From positions 752,884 to 816,883 of the forward strand of contig NZ_VRKO01000010.1 in the NCBI RefSeq assembly GCF_012271765.1: DNA of 64,000 bases, read 5' to 3'. How positions within the stretch are numbered: position 1 is the first letter of the stretch; every line of letters begins with the position of its first letter. The DNA is from Erwinia rhapontici (GTDB lineage: Bacteria; Pseudomonadota; Gammaproteobacteria; Enterobacterales; Enterobacteriaceae). The notes below the pieces were generated by a model. It was not told the DNA's origin, made no database searches, and worked only from the letters and a program-made list of their open reading frames with translations. A program made the position numbers and the translations under genes. Positions 1 through 9,505 of this stretch are shown in pieces.

Positions 1-221
1 ATGTGCAACTGCCCGATGCGGTGATCGCGCTTAAACAGGGTGTTGGACGTTTGATTCGTGACGTTGACGACCGTGGCGTGCTGGTGATCTGTGATAATCG
101 TCTGGTGATGCGTCCTTACGGGGCGGTATTTCTTAACAGCCTGCCGCCAACGCCGCGCACGCGCGATCTGCAAAAAGCCGTGGACTTTCTCCAGTCAACG
201 ACGCAGCAGTCATTAATCTAA
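1..221 (+). CDS. yoaA: ATP-dependent helicase YoaA, C-terminal fragment
   Basis: The window opens inside this gene; the frame is open from base 3 and ends at TAA 219-221. The visible 72 or so residues (VQLPDAVIALKQGVGRLIR and onward) carry helicase motif VI (QGVGRLIR) of the DinG/XPD-like superfamily 2 helicases. They end with the short tail expected for YoaA, a DNA repair helicase known in E. coli to work with the HolC subunit of DNA polymerase III. The iron-sulfur domain and Walker motifs lie outside the window. The downstream neighbour tsaB, 49 bases away on the same strand, is the E. coli neighbour and supports the call. Confidence 0.9.
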   Translation, partial: VQLPDAVIALKQGVGRLIRDVDDRGVLVICDNRLVMRPYGAVFLNSLPPTPRTRDLQKAVDFLQSTTQQSLI

Positions 222-270
222 CGGCGATGTGCTATGATGCGCGCCGAAAATTTTCTCCCCTGAGGTTAGT

Positions 271-972
271 ATGTCCACGCGAATTTTAGCCATTGATACG
301 GCAACGGAAGCCTGTTCGGTCGCACTACTGAATGAAGATCGGTTGCTGGCACATTTTGAACTTTGTGCCCGGGAACATACGCAACGCATCCTGCCGCTGG
401 TGCAGCAAATTTTGCAGGAAGGCGGCGTTGCGCTGAAGGACCTGGATGCGCTGGCCTTTGGCCGCGGGCCCGGCAGTTTTACCGGTGTGCGTATTGGCAT
501 CGGCATTGCTCAGGGGTTATCGCTGGGGGCAAACTTGCCGTTAATCGGCGTGTCGACACTGAAAACCATGGCGCAGAGCGCCTGGCGTCTGCACGGTGCC
601 AGCCGTGTTCTGGCGGCGATTGATGCGCGGATGGGCGAAGTGTATTGGGCCGAATATCAGCGTGATGAGCAGGGCAACTGGCAGGGTGAAGAAACAGAAG
701 CCGTGCTGAAACCCGATGCCGCAGCGGCGCGGATGGCAGCGCTGAGCGGGCAGTGGGCCTGTGTGGGCACCGGCTGGCAAGCCTGGCCGCAGCTGGCAGA
801 AAACAGCGCGCTGGCATTGACGTTATCAGACGTGACGCTGCCCTGCGCCGAAGATATGCTGCCGCTGGCACAACAGGCGCTGGCAGCCGGTATGACCGTC
901 GCCCCCGAACATGCTGAACCGACCTATCTGCGTAATGAAGTGACATGGAAAAAATTACCGGGCCGCGAGTAG
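271..972 (+). CDS. tsaB: tRNA threonylcarbamoyladenosine biosynthesis protein TsaB
   Basis: The 233-residue product matches TsaB (YeaZ; 231 residues in E. coli) from [20 protein letters not shown] to the end. It has the ASKHA fold signature near the N terminus and the [13 protein letters not shown] loop near residue 70. TsaB is the non-catalytic partner of TsaD in the cytoplasmic TsaB-TsaD-TsaE complex that makes t6A37 on ANN-decoding tRNAs; it is essential in E. coli. The ATG is preceded by CCTGAGGTTAGT, giving a GAGG ribosome site. yoaA-tsaB-yeaY-fadD is the usual enterobacterial order. Confidence 0.97.
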   Translation: MSTRILAIDTATEACSVALLNEDRLLAHFELCAREHTQRILPLVQQILQEGGVALKDLDALAFGRGPGSFTGVRIGIGIAQGLSLGANLPLIGVSTLKTMAQSAWRLHGASRVLAAIDARMGEVYWAEYQRDEQGNWQGEETEAVLKPDAAAARMAALSGQWACVGTGWQAWPQLAENSALALTLSDVTLPCAEDMLPLAQQALAAGMTVAPEHAEPTYLRNEVTWKKLPGRE

Positions 973-977
973 TGGCA

Positions 978-1005
978 GCAACTATTTGAGTCGGTAGCAG
1001 TCGAA
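978..1005 (+). promoter_or_regulatory. candidate sigma-E promoter of yeaY
   Basis: GCAACT at 978-983 and GTCGAA at 1000-1005 are separated by 16 bases and resemble the sigma-E -35 (GGAACT) and -10 (GTCAAA-like) elements. The expected start site lies just before the yeaY ribosome site. E. coli yeaY is a known sigma-E target, which supports the reading. This is a visual match only. Confidence 0.45.
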
Positions 1006-1030
1006 GTAGCATAACAATGGGGGAGTTTCT

Positions 1031-1627
1031 ATGCGTAAATCCAGTGTCTGGCAGTGCAGTGTTCTGTTCTTAGCGTCGCTGGTATTAAGCGGCTGTGTTA
1101 CCGTGCCTGATTCGATAAAAGGGCATTCAGAGACCCCGCAACAGGATCTGGCGCGAGTGCTGAATGCTCCTGAGCTGTTTATTGGCCAGGAGTCACGTTT
1201 TGGCGGTAAGGTCCTCAAGGTGGACAATCGTAACGGGATGACACGCCTGGAGATTGCCGCAATGCCCCTCGATGAAGGCGCCAGGCCGACGCTGGGTTCA
1301 CCGTCTATTGGCCGCATTTTTGCCGATGTGAACGGCTTTGTCGATCCGGTCGATTTTAATCAGCAGATGGTCACCGTTGTCGGCACTATTAGCGGGACTG
1401 AGAAAGGCAAAATTGGTGATGCGCAGTATAACTTTGTGGTCATCAAGGTCACAGGCTATCAGCGCTGGCATATGTCCCAGCAGATCGTTACCCCGCCGCA
1501 GCCAATTGATCCGTGGATCTGGTACGGTCCAGGCTATGGCCGCCATCGCGGAGGCTACTGGGGCCCCGCTCCCTGGGGTTACTACAATCCCGGTCCCGCT
1601 CAGGTGCAGACCATTCTTACCCCATAA
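1031..1627 (+). CDS. yeaY: Slp-family outer membrane lipoprotein YeaY
   Basis: The 198-residue product has a basic N terminus, a hydrophobic core and the lipobox LSGC (Cys near residue 22), so it should be lipidated and sent to the outer membrane. The body matches the Slp/YeaY family, in which Slp is a starvation or stationary-phase inducible lipoprotein. The exact function is not known. The C terminus is rich in Gly, Tyr, Trp and Pro (about residues 165-190), as is common in this family. The start has a strong GGGGGAG ribosome site. A hairpin terminator follows and a sigma-E-like promoter precedes it. Confidence 0.93.
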   Translation: MRKSSVWQCSVLFLASLVLSGCVTVPDSIKGHSETPQQDLARVLNAPELFIGQESRFGGKVLKVDNRNGMTRLEIAAMPLDEGARPTLGSPSIGRIFADVNGFVDPVDFNQQMVTVVGTISGTEKGKIGDAQYNFVVIKVTGYQRWHMSQQIVTPPQPIDPWIWYGPGYGRHRGGYWGPAPWGYYNPGPAQVQTILTP

Positions 1628-1650
1628 TTCGTATCGTATAAAAGAGACAC

Positions 1651-1688
1651 GGCAGATCCGCTGGATATCAGCGGATAGGCCTTTTTTA
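1651..1688 (+). terminator. Rho-independent terminator of yeaY
   Basis: ATCCGCTG (1656-1663) and CAGCGGAT (1669-1676) form a perfect 8-bp stem with a GATAT loop, extended by GGC/GCC. A T-run at 1682-1687 follows. Confidence 0.85.
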
Positions 1689-1755
1689 ATTGATTCTCTC
1701 AGGATGAGAGAAATTTAGTGATGGGCTTCGCAACCTCTCAATAGAGACCTGAGCA

Positions 1756-1772
1756 AACTGGTACGCTGAGTT
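1756..1772 (+). promoter_or_regulatory. candidate FadR operator upstream of fadD
   Basis: AACTGGTACGCTGAGTT resembles the FadR consensus, whose core is CTGGT followed by a CGA-like element. It lies about 72 bases before the fadD start. E. coli fadD is repressed by FadR from sites in the same region. The right half is imperfect. Confidence 0.5.
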
Positions 1773-1843
1773 AAAATAATGTTAACAGGCGCTGAAAGGT
1801 TGAGGCTGCGATGACGACAAATTATCATTTTCGAGGTGATTCC

Positions 1844-3529
1844 TTGCATAAGGTTTGGTTAAACCGTTATCCGGCGGATGTTCCGGCGGAGATTAATCCT
1901 GATCGTTATGGCTCTTTAATCGATCTGTTTGAACACGCGGTATTGCGTTACGCTACGCAAACGGCGTTTATCAATATGGGGAAGAGTCTTACTTTCCAGC
2001 AGCTCGATGACCGCAGTCGGGCCTTTGCGGCCTATTTACAACAGGGATTAGGGCTAAAGAAAGGCGACCGTATCGCACTGATGATGCCCAATCTGCTGCA
2101 ATATCCGATCGCGCTGTTTGGCATTCTTCGTGCCGGAATGATCGTGGTTAACGTCAATCCGCTTTATACCCCGCGAGAACTGGAACATCAGCTCAATGAC
2201 AGCGGTGCCAGCGCTATTGTGATTGTCTCTAACTTCGCCCATACGCTGGAAAAAGTGGTGGCGAAGACAACAGTGAAGCATGTGATCCTCACCCGCCTGG
2301 GTGACCAGCTTTCCCCTGCGAAGGGGACATTGGTTAACTTCGTGGTGAAGTACATTAAAAAGATGGTGCCGAAATACTATCTTCCCGGTGCGATATCTTT
2401 CCGTCAGGCGCTGCAAAACGGTGCGCAGATGGAGTATGTCAAACCGACGATCATTAATGACGATCTCGCTTTCCTGCAATATACCGGTGGGACCACCGGG
2501 GTGGCGAAAGGGGCAATGCTGACCCACCGGAATATGCAGGCAAACCTCGAACAAACAAAAGCCACCTACGGCTCGCTGTTGAAAGCGGGTGAAGAAACCG
2601 TGGTAACGGCATTGCCGCTGTATCATATCTTCGCCCTCACAGTGAACTGCCTGCTGTTTATCGAACTGGGGGGGGCTAACCTGCTTATCACCAATCCGCG
2701 TGATATTCCGGGGCTGGTCAAAGAACTGAGTAAACATCCTTTCACCGCTATTACGGGGGTGAATACTTTGTTTAATGCGCTGCTCAATGATGATGCCTTT
2801 AATAAGCTGGATTTCTCCACGCTGACGTTATCCGCAGGCGGCGGGATGGCGGTACAAAAAGCGGTTGCCGAACGCTGGGAAAAGCTGACAGGTCACTATC
2901 TGCTGGAAGGATACGGTCTGACCGAATGTTCCCCGCTGGTTTCAGTGAACCCGTATGATATTCAGTGCCACAACGGCAGCATTGGCCTGCCGGTTCCCTC
3001 TACTGATATTATGCTGGTGGATGATAACGGTAATGAAGTGCCAGAAGGGGAGCCGGGTGAGTTGTGCATAAAAGGGCCGCAGGTCATGCTGGGCTACTGG
3101 CAGCACCCGGATGCGACCGATGAAGTTTTAAAAAATGGATGGCTTCGCAGCGGTGATATTGTTACCGTTGATCACGAAGGTTTCCTGCGTATTATCGATC
3201 GTAAAAAGGATATGATTCTGGTTTCCGGTTTCAATGTTTATCCTAATGAGATTGAAGATGTCCTGATGCTGCACCCGAAAGTACGTGAAGCCGCCGCCAT
3301 CGGTGTTCCAAATGATGTGGCGGGCGAAACGGTGAAAGTTTGTGTGGTGAAAAAAGATGATTCACTGACCAAAGAAGAGCTTATCACCCACTGCAAGCGG
3401 CATCTGACAGGCTATAAAATACCCAGAATTGTTGAGTTTCGGGATGAGCTTCCGAAAACCAACGTCGGCAAAATCCTGCGCCGTGAACTGCGCGAGGAAG
3501 CGATAAAAGCCCAACCCCCCTTAGACTGA
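1844..3529 (+). CDS. fadD: long-chain-fatty-acid--CoA ligase FadD
   Basis: FadD is an inner-membrane-associated acyl-CoA synthetase that couples ATP-driven CoA activation to uptake of exogenous long-chain fatty acids. The ANL-superfamily signatures are clear: the AMP-binding P-loop [11 protein letters not shown] (around residue 215), the YGLTE motif, and the fatty-acyl motif ending [11 protein letters not shown]. The TTG at 1844 gives 561 residues, exactly the E. coli length, and has GAGGTG just upstream, so I chose it. An in-frame ATG at 1811 would add 11 residues ([11 protein letters not shown]) and is less likely. A FadR-like site precedes it and a terminator follows. Confidence 0.96.
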   Translation: MHKVWLNRYPADVPAEINPDRYGSLIDLFEHAVLRYATQTAFINMGKSLTFQQLDDRSRAFAAYLQQGLGLKKGDRIALMMPNLLQYPIALFGILRAGMIVVNVNPLYTPRELEHQLNDSGASAIVIVSNFAHTLEKVVAKTTVKHVILTRLGDQLSPAKGTLVNFVVKYIKKMVPKYYLPGAISFRQALQNGAQMEYVKPTIINDDLAFLQYTGGTTGVAKGAMLTHRNMQANLEQTKATYGSLLKAGEETVVTALPLYHIFALTVNCLLFIELGGANLLITNPRDIPGLVKELSKHPFTAITGVNTLFNALLNDDAFNKLDFSTLTLSAGGGMAVQKAVAERWEKLTGHYLLEGYGLTECSPLVSVNPYDIQCHNGSIGLPVPSTDIMLVDDNGNEVPEGEPGELCIKGPQVMLGYWQHPDATDEVLKNGWLRSGDIVTVDHEGFLRIIDRKKDMILVSGFNVYPNEIEDVLMLHPKVREAAAIGVPNDVAGETVKVCVVKKDDSLTKEELITHCKRHLTGYKIPRIVEFRDELPKTNVGKILRRELREEAIKAQPPLD

Positions 3530-3557
3530 GGGGCGTTGCTTTTTGCCGATATCTATC

Positions 3558-3581
3558 ATGCCGGGTTACCCGGCATTTTTA
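3558..3581 (+). terminator. Rho-independent terminator of fadD
   Basis: ATGCCGG and CCGGCAT form a short GC-rich stem with a small loop, followed by TTTTT at 3576-3580. It lies between fadD and rnd, so rnd probably has its own promoter or depends on read-through. Confidence 0.8.
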
Positions 3582-3637
3582 TTGCGCCATTACAGTTGAC
3601 CACCGGCATCATCCGCCAGTGGCGAGAGAACGCTATT

Positions 3638-4759
3638 TTGAATTACATCATGATCACCACTAATGACGCGCTGGCTGAGGTTTGTCTGCGTGCCCGCCAG
3701 GTTCCTGCTCTGGCGCTGGATACTGAATTTGTTCGCACCCGCACCTATTACCCGCGACTGGGTCTGATACAACTGTTTGACGGTGAAACCATCTCGCTGA
3801 TTGACCCTTTGCCGATTACCGACTGGACGCCGTTCCGTGACCTCCTGATGGACCAGCAGGTCGTCAAATATCTGCATGCCGGCAGTGAAGATCTTGAAGT
3901 CTTCCAGCATGAGTTTGGGGTGTTGCCGCAGCCGATGATTGATACACAGATCCTCGCCGCGTTCAGCGGCCGCCCGCTCTCCTGCGGTTTTGCAACCATC
4001 GTAGAGTCCTTCACCGGGATCGCGCTGGATAAAAGCGAATCACGCACTGACTGGCTCGCGCGTCCATTGACGGAAAAGCAGTGCGTTTATGCTGCAGCCG
4101 ATGTTTTCTATCTGTTACCGATTGCCGTCAAGCTGGTGGCAGAAACGGAAGACGCCGGGCAAATGGCCGCTGCACTGGATGAGTGTCGTCTGCTGTGCCA
4201 GCGCCGTACCACCGTGGTTGACCCGCAGGAAGCGTATCGTGAGATCGCCAATGCGTGGCAACTGCGTCCGCGTCAGCTTGCTGCATTGCGCCTGCTGGCG
4301 GCATGGCGTCTGACGCTGGCCCGCGAAAAAGATATGGCAGTGAATTTTGTGGTGCGTGAAGAGAACCTGTGGAAGATCGCACGCTATATGCCGGGTTCCC
4401 TTGGCGAGCTTGATCATCTGGGGTTGCCGGGGCAGGAGATCCGTTTCCACGGTAAGGCGCTGGTGGCGATGGTCGCTGAAGCGAATGCGCTCGGGGAAGA
4501 TGAGCTGCCGGAAGCGGTGCCGAATCTCATCGATTACCCGAACTACAAGCAGGTGTTCAAAAGTCTGAAAGCCCTGGTGGCAGAAACGGCGGAGCAGCAT
4601 GGCGTCAGCCAGGAGTTGCTGGCATCGCGTCGTCAGATTAATCAGTTGCTGAACTGGCACTGGAAATTGAAGCCACAGGCCGGTAAACCGGAGTTGGTAG
4701 ATGGCTGGCGGGGGACATTACTTGAAGACGGGATTGCTGACATTTTAGCGGCACACTAA
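3638..4759 (+). CDS. rnd: ribonuclease D
   Basis: RNase D is a 3'-5' exoribonuclease that trims tRNA precursors and other stable RNAs. The DEDDy exonuclease domain is visible as ALDTEFVRT near residue 20, HAGSEDLEVF near 75 and YAAADVFYLLP near 150. An HRDC domain follows in the C-terminal half (AWQLRPRQLAALRLLAAWR onward). E. coli rnd starts at TTG followed by AATTAC; the same TTG-AAT-TAC occurs here at 3638, giving 373 residues against 375. The open frame extends further upstream to 3536, but that part covers the fadD terminator and is not family sequence. rnd is convergent with minE. Confidence 0.94.
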   Translation: MNYIMITTNDALAEVCLRARQVPALALDTEFVRTRTYYPRLGLIQLFDGETISLIDPLPITDWTPFRDLLMDQQVVKYLHAGSEDLEVFQHEFGVLPQPMIDTQILAAFSGRPLSCGFATIVESFTGIALDKSESRTDWLARPLTEKQCVYAAADVFYLLPIAVKLVAETEDAGQMAAALDECRLLCQRRTTVVDPQEAYREIANAWQLRPRQLAALRLLAAWRLTLAREKDMAVNFVVREENLWKIARYMPGSLGELDHLGLPGQEIRFHGKALVAMVAEANALGEDELPEAVPNLIDYPNYKQVFKSLKALVAETAEQHGVSQELLASRRQINQLLNWHWKLKPQAGKPELVDGWRGTLLEDGIADILAAH

Positions 4760-4767
4760 ATCCTGCA

Positions 4768-4797
4768 ATTTTCCCCTGCACCATAGCAGGGGAAAAT
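4768..4797. terminator. bidirectional terminator between rnd and minE
   Basis: TTTTCCCCTGC (4769-4779) and GCAGGGGAAAA (4786-4796) form an 11-bp perfect stem with a six-base loop. It provides T-tracts for both convergent genes. Confidence 0.8.
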
Positions 4798-4813
4798 CAT
4801 GAGCAGGAGAAGA

Positions 4814-5089
4814 TCATTTCGGTGCTTCTTCCGTTTCCGTTTCCGGTAACGTTACGTTCAGTTCGAGAATAGAAATATCATCATCTTTTTGATCCAGCTT
4901 CACAGTCAGCATCTCCGGATCAATTTTCACGTATTTACAGATCACTTCCAGAATATCCCTTTTCAACTGTGGCAGATAGTGGGGCTCGCTATCGCCCCTT
5001 CTGCGCTCCGCCACAATAATCTGTAGCCGTTCCTTGGCAATATTGGCTGTGCTCTTTTTACGGGATAAAAAGAAATCGAGTAAGGCCAT
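4814..5089 (-). CDS. minE: cell division topological specificity factor MinE
   Basis: MinE binds MinD, stimulates its ATPase and drives the pole-to-pole oscillation that confines MinC inhibition to the poles. The 91-residue product (88 in E. coli) starts [20 protein letters not shown], the membrane-contacting and MinD-binding helix, and continues into the dimeric topological-specificity domain ending around residue 80. The C terminus is Glu/Thr-rich. It is the last gene of minCDE, three bases after minD, so translation is probably coupled. Confidence 0.98.
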   Translation of the reverse strand: MALLDFFLSRKKSTANIAKERLQIIVAERRRGDSEPHYLPQLKRDILEVICKYVKIDPEMLTVKLDQKDDDISILELNVTLPETETEEAPK

Positions 5090-5092
5090 GGT

Positions 5093-5905
5093 TTATCCCC
5101 CAAACAGGCGTTTCAGGAAACCCTTCTTCTCTTCTTCAATGAAGCGGAAGGGGCGTTCTTCTCCGAGCAGGCGGTCAACAGTATCAGCATAGGCTTTACC
5201 TGCGTCGGATTCGGCATCCAGGATCACGGGCTCACCCTGGTTCGAGGCACGCAGTACTGACTGATCTTCCGGGATAACGCCGGCCAGAGGAATACGCAGA
5301 ATCTCAAGCACGTCTTCCATGCTCAGCATATCACCACGATTCACGCGTCCCGGATTGTAGCGGGTCAGCAGCAGGTGTTCTTTAATTGCATCCTGGCCTC
5401 TTTCAGCGCGGCGTGATTTAGAGGACAGAATGCCGAGAATACGGTCGGAGTCACGTACAGAAGAGACTTCCGGGTTGGTGGTAATAATCGCTTCATCGGC
5501 GAAATAGAGCGCCATCAGCGCACCGGTTTCGATGCCCGCCGGTGAATCACAGACAATGAACTCAAAATCCATGGTCGCCAGGTCATCCAGCACTTTTTCC
5601 ACGCCTTCGCGGGTCAGCGCATCTTTATCACGCGTCTGAGAGGCTGGCAGGATAAACAGATTTTCAGTGCGTTTGTCTTTGATTAACGCCTGGTTCAGCG
5701 TGGCATCACCCTGGATGACGTTAACGAAGTCATACACCACGCGGCGCTCACAGCCCATGATTAAATCCAGATTACGCAGGCCGATATCAAAGTCGATAAC
5801 GACAGTTTTTTTCCCTTTCTGCGCCAAACCGGTAGCGATGGCCGCGCTGGACGTGGTTTTACCCACGCCTCCCTTACCCGATGTAACAACAATAATGCGT
5901 GCCAT
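5093..5905 (-). CDS. minD: septum site-determining ATPase MinD
   Basis: The 270-residue product is the ParA/MinD-family ATPase of the Min system. It has the deviant Walker A motif GKGGVGKTTSS near residue 10 and the conserved DSPAGIE switch near 120. It ends in the amphipathic membrane-targeting helix KKGFLKRLFGG, which attaches ATP-bound MinD to the inner membrane. MinD recruits MinC and is released by MinE. It lies between minC and minE on the minus strand; the length equals E. coli MinD. Confidence 0.99.
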   Translation of the reverse strand: MARIIVVTSGKGGVGKTTSSAAIATGLAQKGKKTVVIDFDIGLRNLDLIMGCERRVVYDFVNVIQGDATLNQALIKDKRTENLFILPASQTRDKDALTREGVEKVLDDLATMDFEFIVCDSPAGIETGALMALYFADEAIITTNPEVSSVRDSDRILGILSSKSRRAERGQDAIKEHLLLTRYNPGRVNRGDMLSMEDVLEILRIPLAGVIPEDQSVLRASNQGEPVILDAESDAGKAYADTVDRLLGEERPFRFIEEEKKGFLKRLFGG

Positions 5906-5947
5906 AAAATAATTTCCTTAAGAAAAGAAAGGGCTCGAGAGCCTGGC

Positions 5948-6643
5948 TCAGTTCAGTGTCTGTATAGTCAATGCGCCGTCCATGAGACAAAGACGAGACG
6001 CTTTTCCGAAAAATTCAGCAGGGATTTGATCCATAAGCCAGTAATTTCCAGCAATGGATACCAACTCTGCAGATAAACTGGTGCAAAAAATCTGAGACTG
6101 CTTGTCGCCAGACGCGCCAGCCAGCGCGCGGCCGCGCATCATGCCATAAATGTGGATATTGCCATCGGCAATCAGCTCGGCACCCGCGCTGACGCTGCTG
6201 GTGACGATCAGGTCGCAGTTTTTGGCATAAATCTGCTGACCGGAACGCACCGGGGTACTGATAAGCCGGGTTTTTATGGCGGGTTGTTCGACAGGAATGG
6301 CCACAGGCGGTGCACTCTCAGCGCTGAACTTCTGTTCTTTGCCTTCGCTCAACACCGGCAGGCCGGACCGGGCAATCATGCGTTTCAACTGCTCATCTTT
6401 GCAGCCGCTGATACCCACAATGTGCAGACCCGTTTCGGCGATTGCCTGCTGCATTTGTCGCCAGTTCACCTCTCGGGTTAACGAGGATACGTTGATCACC
6501 ACCGGGGCATTTTTCAGAAAAGCTGGAGCCTGACTGACTTTTTCCTGAATGGCTTTACGCACCGTTTCAGGGTCGGTGTGATGCAAATGAACGACTGACA
6601 GCGTAAAACTGCTGCCCTTTAACTCGATTGGCGATTGTGACAT
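5948..6643 (-). CDS. minC: septum site-determining protein MinC
   Basis: MinC inhibits FtsZ ring assembly away from midcell. The 231-residue product has the N-terminal FtsZ-antagonist domain (about residues 1-100, starting [13 protein letters not shown]), a variable linker (about 100-125), and the C-terminal beta-helix domain that binds MinD and FtsZ tails ([14 protein letters not shown] around 170). It is the first gene of the minCDE operon. The divergent ycgL start lies 156 bases away, so the operon promoter should be in 6644-6799. Confidence 0.98.
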   Translation of the reverse strand: MSQSPIELKGSSFTLSVVHLHHTDPETVRKAIQEKVSQAPAFLKNAPVVINVSSLTREVNWRQMQQAIAETGLHIVGISGCKDEQLKRMIARSGLPVLSEGKEQKFSAESAPPVAIPVEQPAIKTRLISTPVRSGQQIYAKNCDLIVTSSVSAGAELIADGNIHIYGMMRGRALAGASGDKQSQIFCTSLSAELVSIAGNYWLMDQIPAEFFGKASRLCLMDGALTIQTLN

Positions 6644-6799
6644 CTGTCCCGCTCAGTCCTGTTATTTCCTATCCTGGCTAAATCAACGCCACTTTCAGGC
6701 GTTAAATCAAGACAGGCAATATTCCGAAGTTCTGCAAGCATGTTATAGTTACTGTAATATTCAGGCAAGTCACCATCCAGGTTAATTCGAGTAAAAAAT

Positions 6800-7075
6800 A
6801 TGTTTTGTGTGATCTACAGAAGTCCCCAGCGTGACCAGACTTATCTTTATGTTGAAAAAAAAGACGATTTCTCACGCGTCCCTGAAGCGTTGCTGAAGGG
6901 CTTTGGCAAGCCGAAACTGGCGATGTTGCTTCCGTTGGACGGCAGCAAGAAGTTGGTGGGGGCGGATATTGAAAAAGTGAAAACCGCGCTGCGCGATGAG
7001 GGGTTTTATTTACAATTGCCTCCGCCGCTGGAAAGTCTGCTTAAGATGCATCTTAACGATGTTAAAAAAGATTAA
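6800..7075 (+). CDS. ycgL: YcgL domain-containing protein
   Basis: The 91-residue product ([21 protein letters not shown]) matches YcgL, a small conserved gammaproteobacterial protein of the YcgL/DUF709 family with an alpha/beta fold and no settled function. E. coli annotation begins about 11 residues earlier. Here the ATG at 6800 begins the conserved block and I see no better upstream start; the ribosome site is weak. Position next to minC, divergent, is the standard one. Confidence 0.92.
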   Translation: MFCVIYRSPQRDQTYLYVEKKDDFSRVPEALLKGFGKPKLAMLLPLDGSKKLVGADIEKVKTALRDEGFYLQLPPPLESLLKMHLNDVKKD

Positions 7076-7165
7076 TTCGGAATCATCTGCAAATATATCT
7101 TCGCCGGTCAGGGATCGCTTTTTATTTTAAATTACCGGTGTAGATAGCGATAAAAGGATGCCCGC

Positions 7166-8206
7166 ATGAAGCTCTCAGCCCGAAATTTCTTCGTATTTTC
7201 TCTCTTTCTGGTGGGGAGCTCTGCCAGCCACGCCGCCTTCCTAAACTCCGGTAACAGCACAAACACGTCAGACACCACGCTGGCACAGCAGGGCCGCGAC
7301 CCGGCACAATTTCCTGCTTTCGTTGAGCAGCTCAAAGCACAGGCCCGTCAGCAGGGTTATGATGATGCGACTATCGAGACGGCGTTTACCGGCGTGCATT
7401 TTGTTGACCGGGTCATTAAATCCGATCGCGGACAGCTGGAAAACAAAGTCACCCTCAACGATTATCTGACCCGCGTGATCACGCCAGAAAAGATCGCTCA
7501 GGCCCGGGAATATTGGCAGCAATACCACAACCAGCTGCAACCGATAGCCGATGCCTCCGGCGTTCAGACACAATATATTGTCGCGCTGTGGGCGCTTGAG
7601 AGTCACTTCGGCAGGATTCAGGGCAAGGAGGAGGTGGTCTCTGCTCTGGCCACGCTGGCCTTTGAAGGCCGGAGAGAAGCCTTCTTCACGAAAGAACTGA
7701 TGGCAGCGCTACGAATCATCCAACGCCAACAGATGACAGCCGCTGAGCTGAAAGGATCGTGGGCAGGGGCGATGGGTCAGAGCCAGTTTATGCCCAGCTC
7801 CTTCCTGAATTACGGAAAGGATGGTGATGGTGACGGCAAAATTGATATCTGGAACAATCTGGATGATGTCTTTGCCTCCACAGCGAACTATTTACAACGT
7901 GAAGGCTGGCGAGCCGGGCAGGGGTGGGGCGTGGAAGTGACGTTGCCGGCTGATTTTAATGCGCAACTGGCGGGATTAAAAACGGCACAGGCCAAAACCC
8001 CGGCGCAGTGGCAGCAGTCAGGCGTACAGCTACTGCATCCCGAACAGAACAGCAGCAGCCAGCGCGCCTGGATCATCACGCCACAGGACGGTGACGGTCG
8101 TTCATTCATGGTTTATGACAATTTCCGAACGTTGATGCACTGGAATCGGTCTTATTATTTCGCTATCAGTATTGGCATGATGGCCGATGCCATCGCAGCG
8201 CAGTAA
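7166..8206 (+). CDS. MltB-type lytic murein transglycosylase (soluble periplasmic)
   Basis: The 346-residue product has a Sec signal peptide (hydrophobic residues 8-20, cleavage likely after SHA near 23) and a GH103/SLT domain. The catalytic Glu lies in ALWALESHFG near residue 148. The conserved GAMGQSQFMPSSF block follows, then an EF-hand-like loop DGDGDGKIDIW as in Slt35/MltB. The enzyme should cleave MurNAc-GlcNAc bonds in peptidoglycan, forming 1,6-anhydroMurNAc. Unlike MltB there is no lipobox Cys, so it should be soluble in the periplasm. E. coli K-12 has no gene between ycgL and ycgM; I do not assign a symbol. Confidence 0.9.
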   Translation: MKLSARNFFVFSLFLVGSSASHAAFLNSGNSTNTSDTTLAQQGRDPAQFPAFVEQLKAQARQQGYDDATIETAFTGVHFVDRVIKSDRGQLENKVTLNDYLTRVITPEKIAQAREYWQQYHNQLQPIADASGVQTQYIVALWALESHFGRIQGKEEVVSALATLAFEGRREAFFTKELMAALRIIQRQQMTAAELKGSWAGAMGQSQFMPSSFLNYGKDGDGDGKIDIWNNLDDVFASTANYLQREGWRAGQGWGVEVTLPADFNAQLAGLKTAQAKTPAQWQQSGVQLLHPEQNSSSQRAWIITPQDGDGRSFMVYDNFRTLMHWNRSYYFAISIGMMADAIAAQ

Positions 8207-8275
8207 AAAGAACAGTCAGCAGATATGCGGCGGCATGATGTCGGCGCAGCCACTCTAACGAAGCAGGGGAAAAGC

Positions 8276-8935
8276 ATGTATCAGCACCATAACTGGCAGG
8301 GCGCATTGTTAGATTTTCCGGTCAGCAAAGTGGTTTGCGTTGGGAGTAACTACGCAAACCACATTAAAGAGATGGGCAGCGCGACACCTACGGAACCCGT
8401 ACTGTTTATTAAACCGGAAACTGCGCTGTGTGATATCCGCCAGCCGCTCTCTATTCCAAAAAACCTCGGTGCCGTGCATCACGAGGTCGAGCTGGCGATA
8501 CTGATTGGCGTGACACTTAAGCATGCGACCGAAGAACACGTCGCGCAGGCGATTGCCGGGTATGGTGTTGCGTTGGATTTAACCTTACGCGATGTTCAGG
8601 CAGGCTGTAAGAAAGCCGGACAGCCTTGGGAAAAAGCCAAGGGATTCGATAATTCCTGCCCGCTGTCCGGTTTTATTCCGGTGAGTGAATTCAAACACGA
8701 CCCTCAGGATGTCGAGCTGAAATTGATCGTCAACGGAGAGGTCCGCCAGCAGGGAACGACTGCTGACATGATCCATAAAATCTTGCCGTTGATTGCGTAT
8801 ATGAGCCAGTTCTTTACCCTGCGCGCGGGCGATGTGATCCTGACCGGGACACCGGAAGGTGTGGGGCCGATGGTCTCAGGCGATCGTCTTGAAGTGTCGC
8901 TCGGCGGCCACGGTGTTGCCACGCGCGTGCTGTAA
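8276..8935 (+). CDS. ycgM: fumarylacetoacetate hydrolase family protein YcgM
   Basis: The 219-residue product (start MYQHHNWQG) has the FAH fold with metal-binding acidic residues in VHHEVELAILIG (around residue 70) and the C-terminal LTGTPEGVGPM block. Family members are divalent-metal hydrolases, decarboxylases or tautomerases of oxoacids such as oxaloacetate or acylpyruvates; the exact substrate here is inferred only from homology. I chose the ATG at 8276, with GCAGGGGA just before it, over the longer frame from 8225. It gives the E. coli length. Confidence 0.93.
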   Translation: MYQHHNWQGALLDFPVSKVVCVGSNYANHIKEMGSATPTEPVLFIKPETALCDIRQPLSIPKNLGAVHHEVELAILIGVTLKHATEEHVAQAIAGYGVALDLTLRDVQAGCKKAGQPWEKAKGFDNSCPLSGFIPVSEFKHDPQDVELKLIVNGEVRQQGTTADMIHKILPLIAYMSQFFTLRAGDVILTGTPEGVGPMVSGDRLEVSLGGHGVATRVL

Positions 8936-8999
8936 AACTTGCAACTAAAGCCTAAACCCTCTATAAGGTGCGGGCTTTTACTTTTACCGGACACCCAAC

Positions 9000-9449
9000 A
9001 TGACTGATACCCCTTTCTGGCAGCGTAAAACGCTGGAACAAATGAGCGACGAGGAATGGGAGTCCTTATGTGATGGCTGTGGCCAGTGTTGCCTGAATAA
9101 GTTACAGGACGCCGACACCGATGAAATCTATTTCACCAACGTTGCCTGTAATCAGCTGAATATCAAAAGCTGCCAATGCCGTAACTATGAGCGCCGCTTC
9201 GAACTGGAAGAGGACTGTATTAAGCTGACGCGCGAAAATCTGCCCACCTTTCAATGGTTACCGCCAAGTTGCGCGTACCGTGTGCTGGCTGAAGGGAAAA
9301 CTCTGCCACCCTGGCATCCGCTGCGAAGTGGTTCACGTGCAGCTATGCATGCTGCGCGTATTTCGGTACGGCATATTGCCGTGCATGAAAGTGAAGTGGT
9401 TGACTGGGAAGAGCATATTATCAACCGCCCGCGCTGGTACGGTAAATAG
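9000..9449 (+). CDS. ycgN: UPF0260 cysteine-cluster protein YcgN
   Basis: The 149-residue protein contains CDGCGQCC (about residues 24-31) and further Cys pairs (SCQCRNYE), the signature of the YcgN / YkgJ-type CxxCxxCC family thought to bind metal (zinc or iron-sulfur). The molecular role is unknown. It follows ycgM by 64 bases and is convergent with dsbB across a shared terminator. Confidence 0.93.
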   Translation: MTDTPFWQRKTLEQMSDEEWESLCDGCGQCCLNKLQDADTDEIYFTNVACNQLNIKSCQCRNYERRFELEEDCIKLTRENLPTFQWLPPSCAYRVLAEGKTLPPWHPLRSGSRAAMHAARISVRHIAVHESEVVDWEEHIINRPRWYGK

Positions 9450-9475
9450 ACGTTCAGAGTGGGTATGATAAGCAG

Positions 9476-9505
9476 AAAAGCTCCGCGAAGGCGGAGCTTT
9501 TTTTT
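9476..9505. terminator. bidirectional terminator between ycgN and dsbB
   Basis: GCTCCGC and GCGGAGC form a 7-bp stem with a GAAG loop, flanked by AAAA on the left and a run of T on the right. It can therefore stop transcription in both directions. It overlaps the end of dsbB. Confidence 0.85.

Noticed and set aside
479..1012. 177-codon frame antisense to tsaB, and similar long antisense frames (for example 2054-2737, 11606-12463, 42344-43126).
   Set aside because: They are shadows of well-conserved genes on the other strand and have no recognisable domains.
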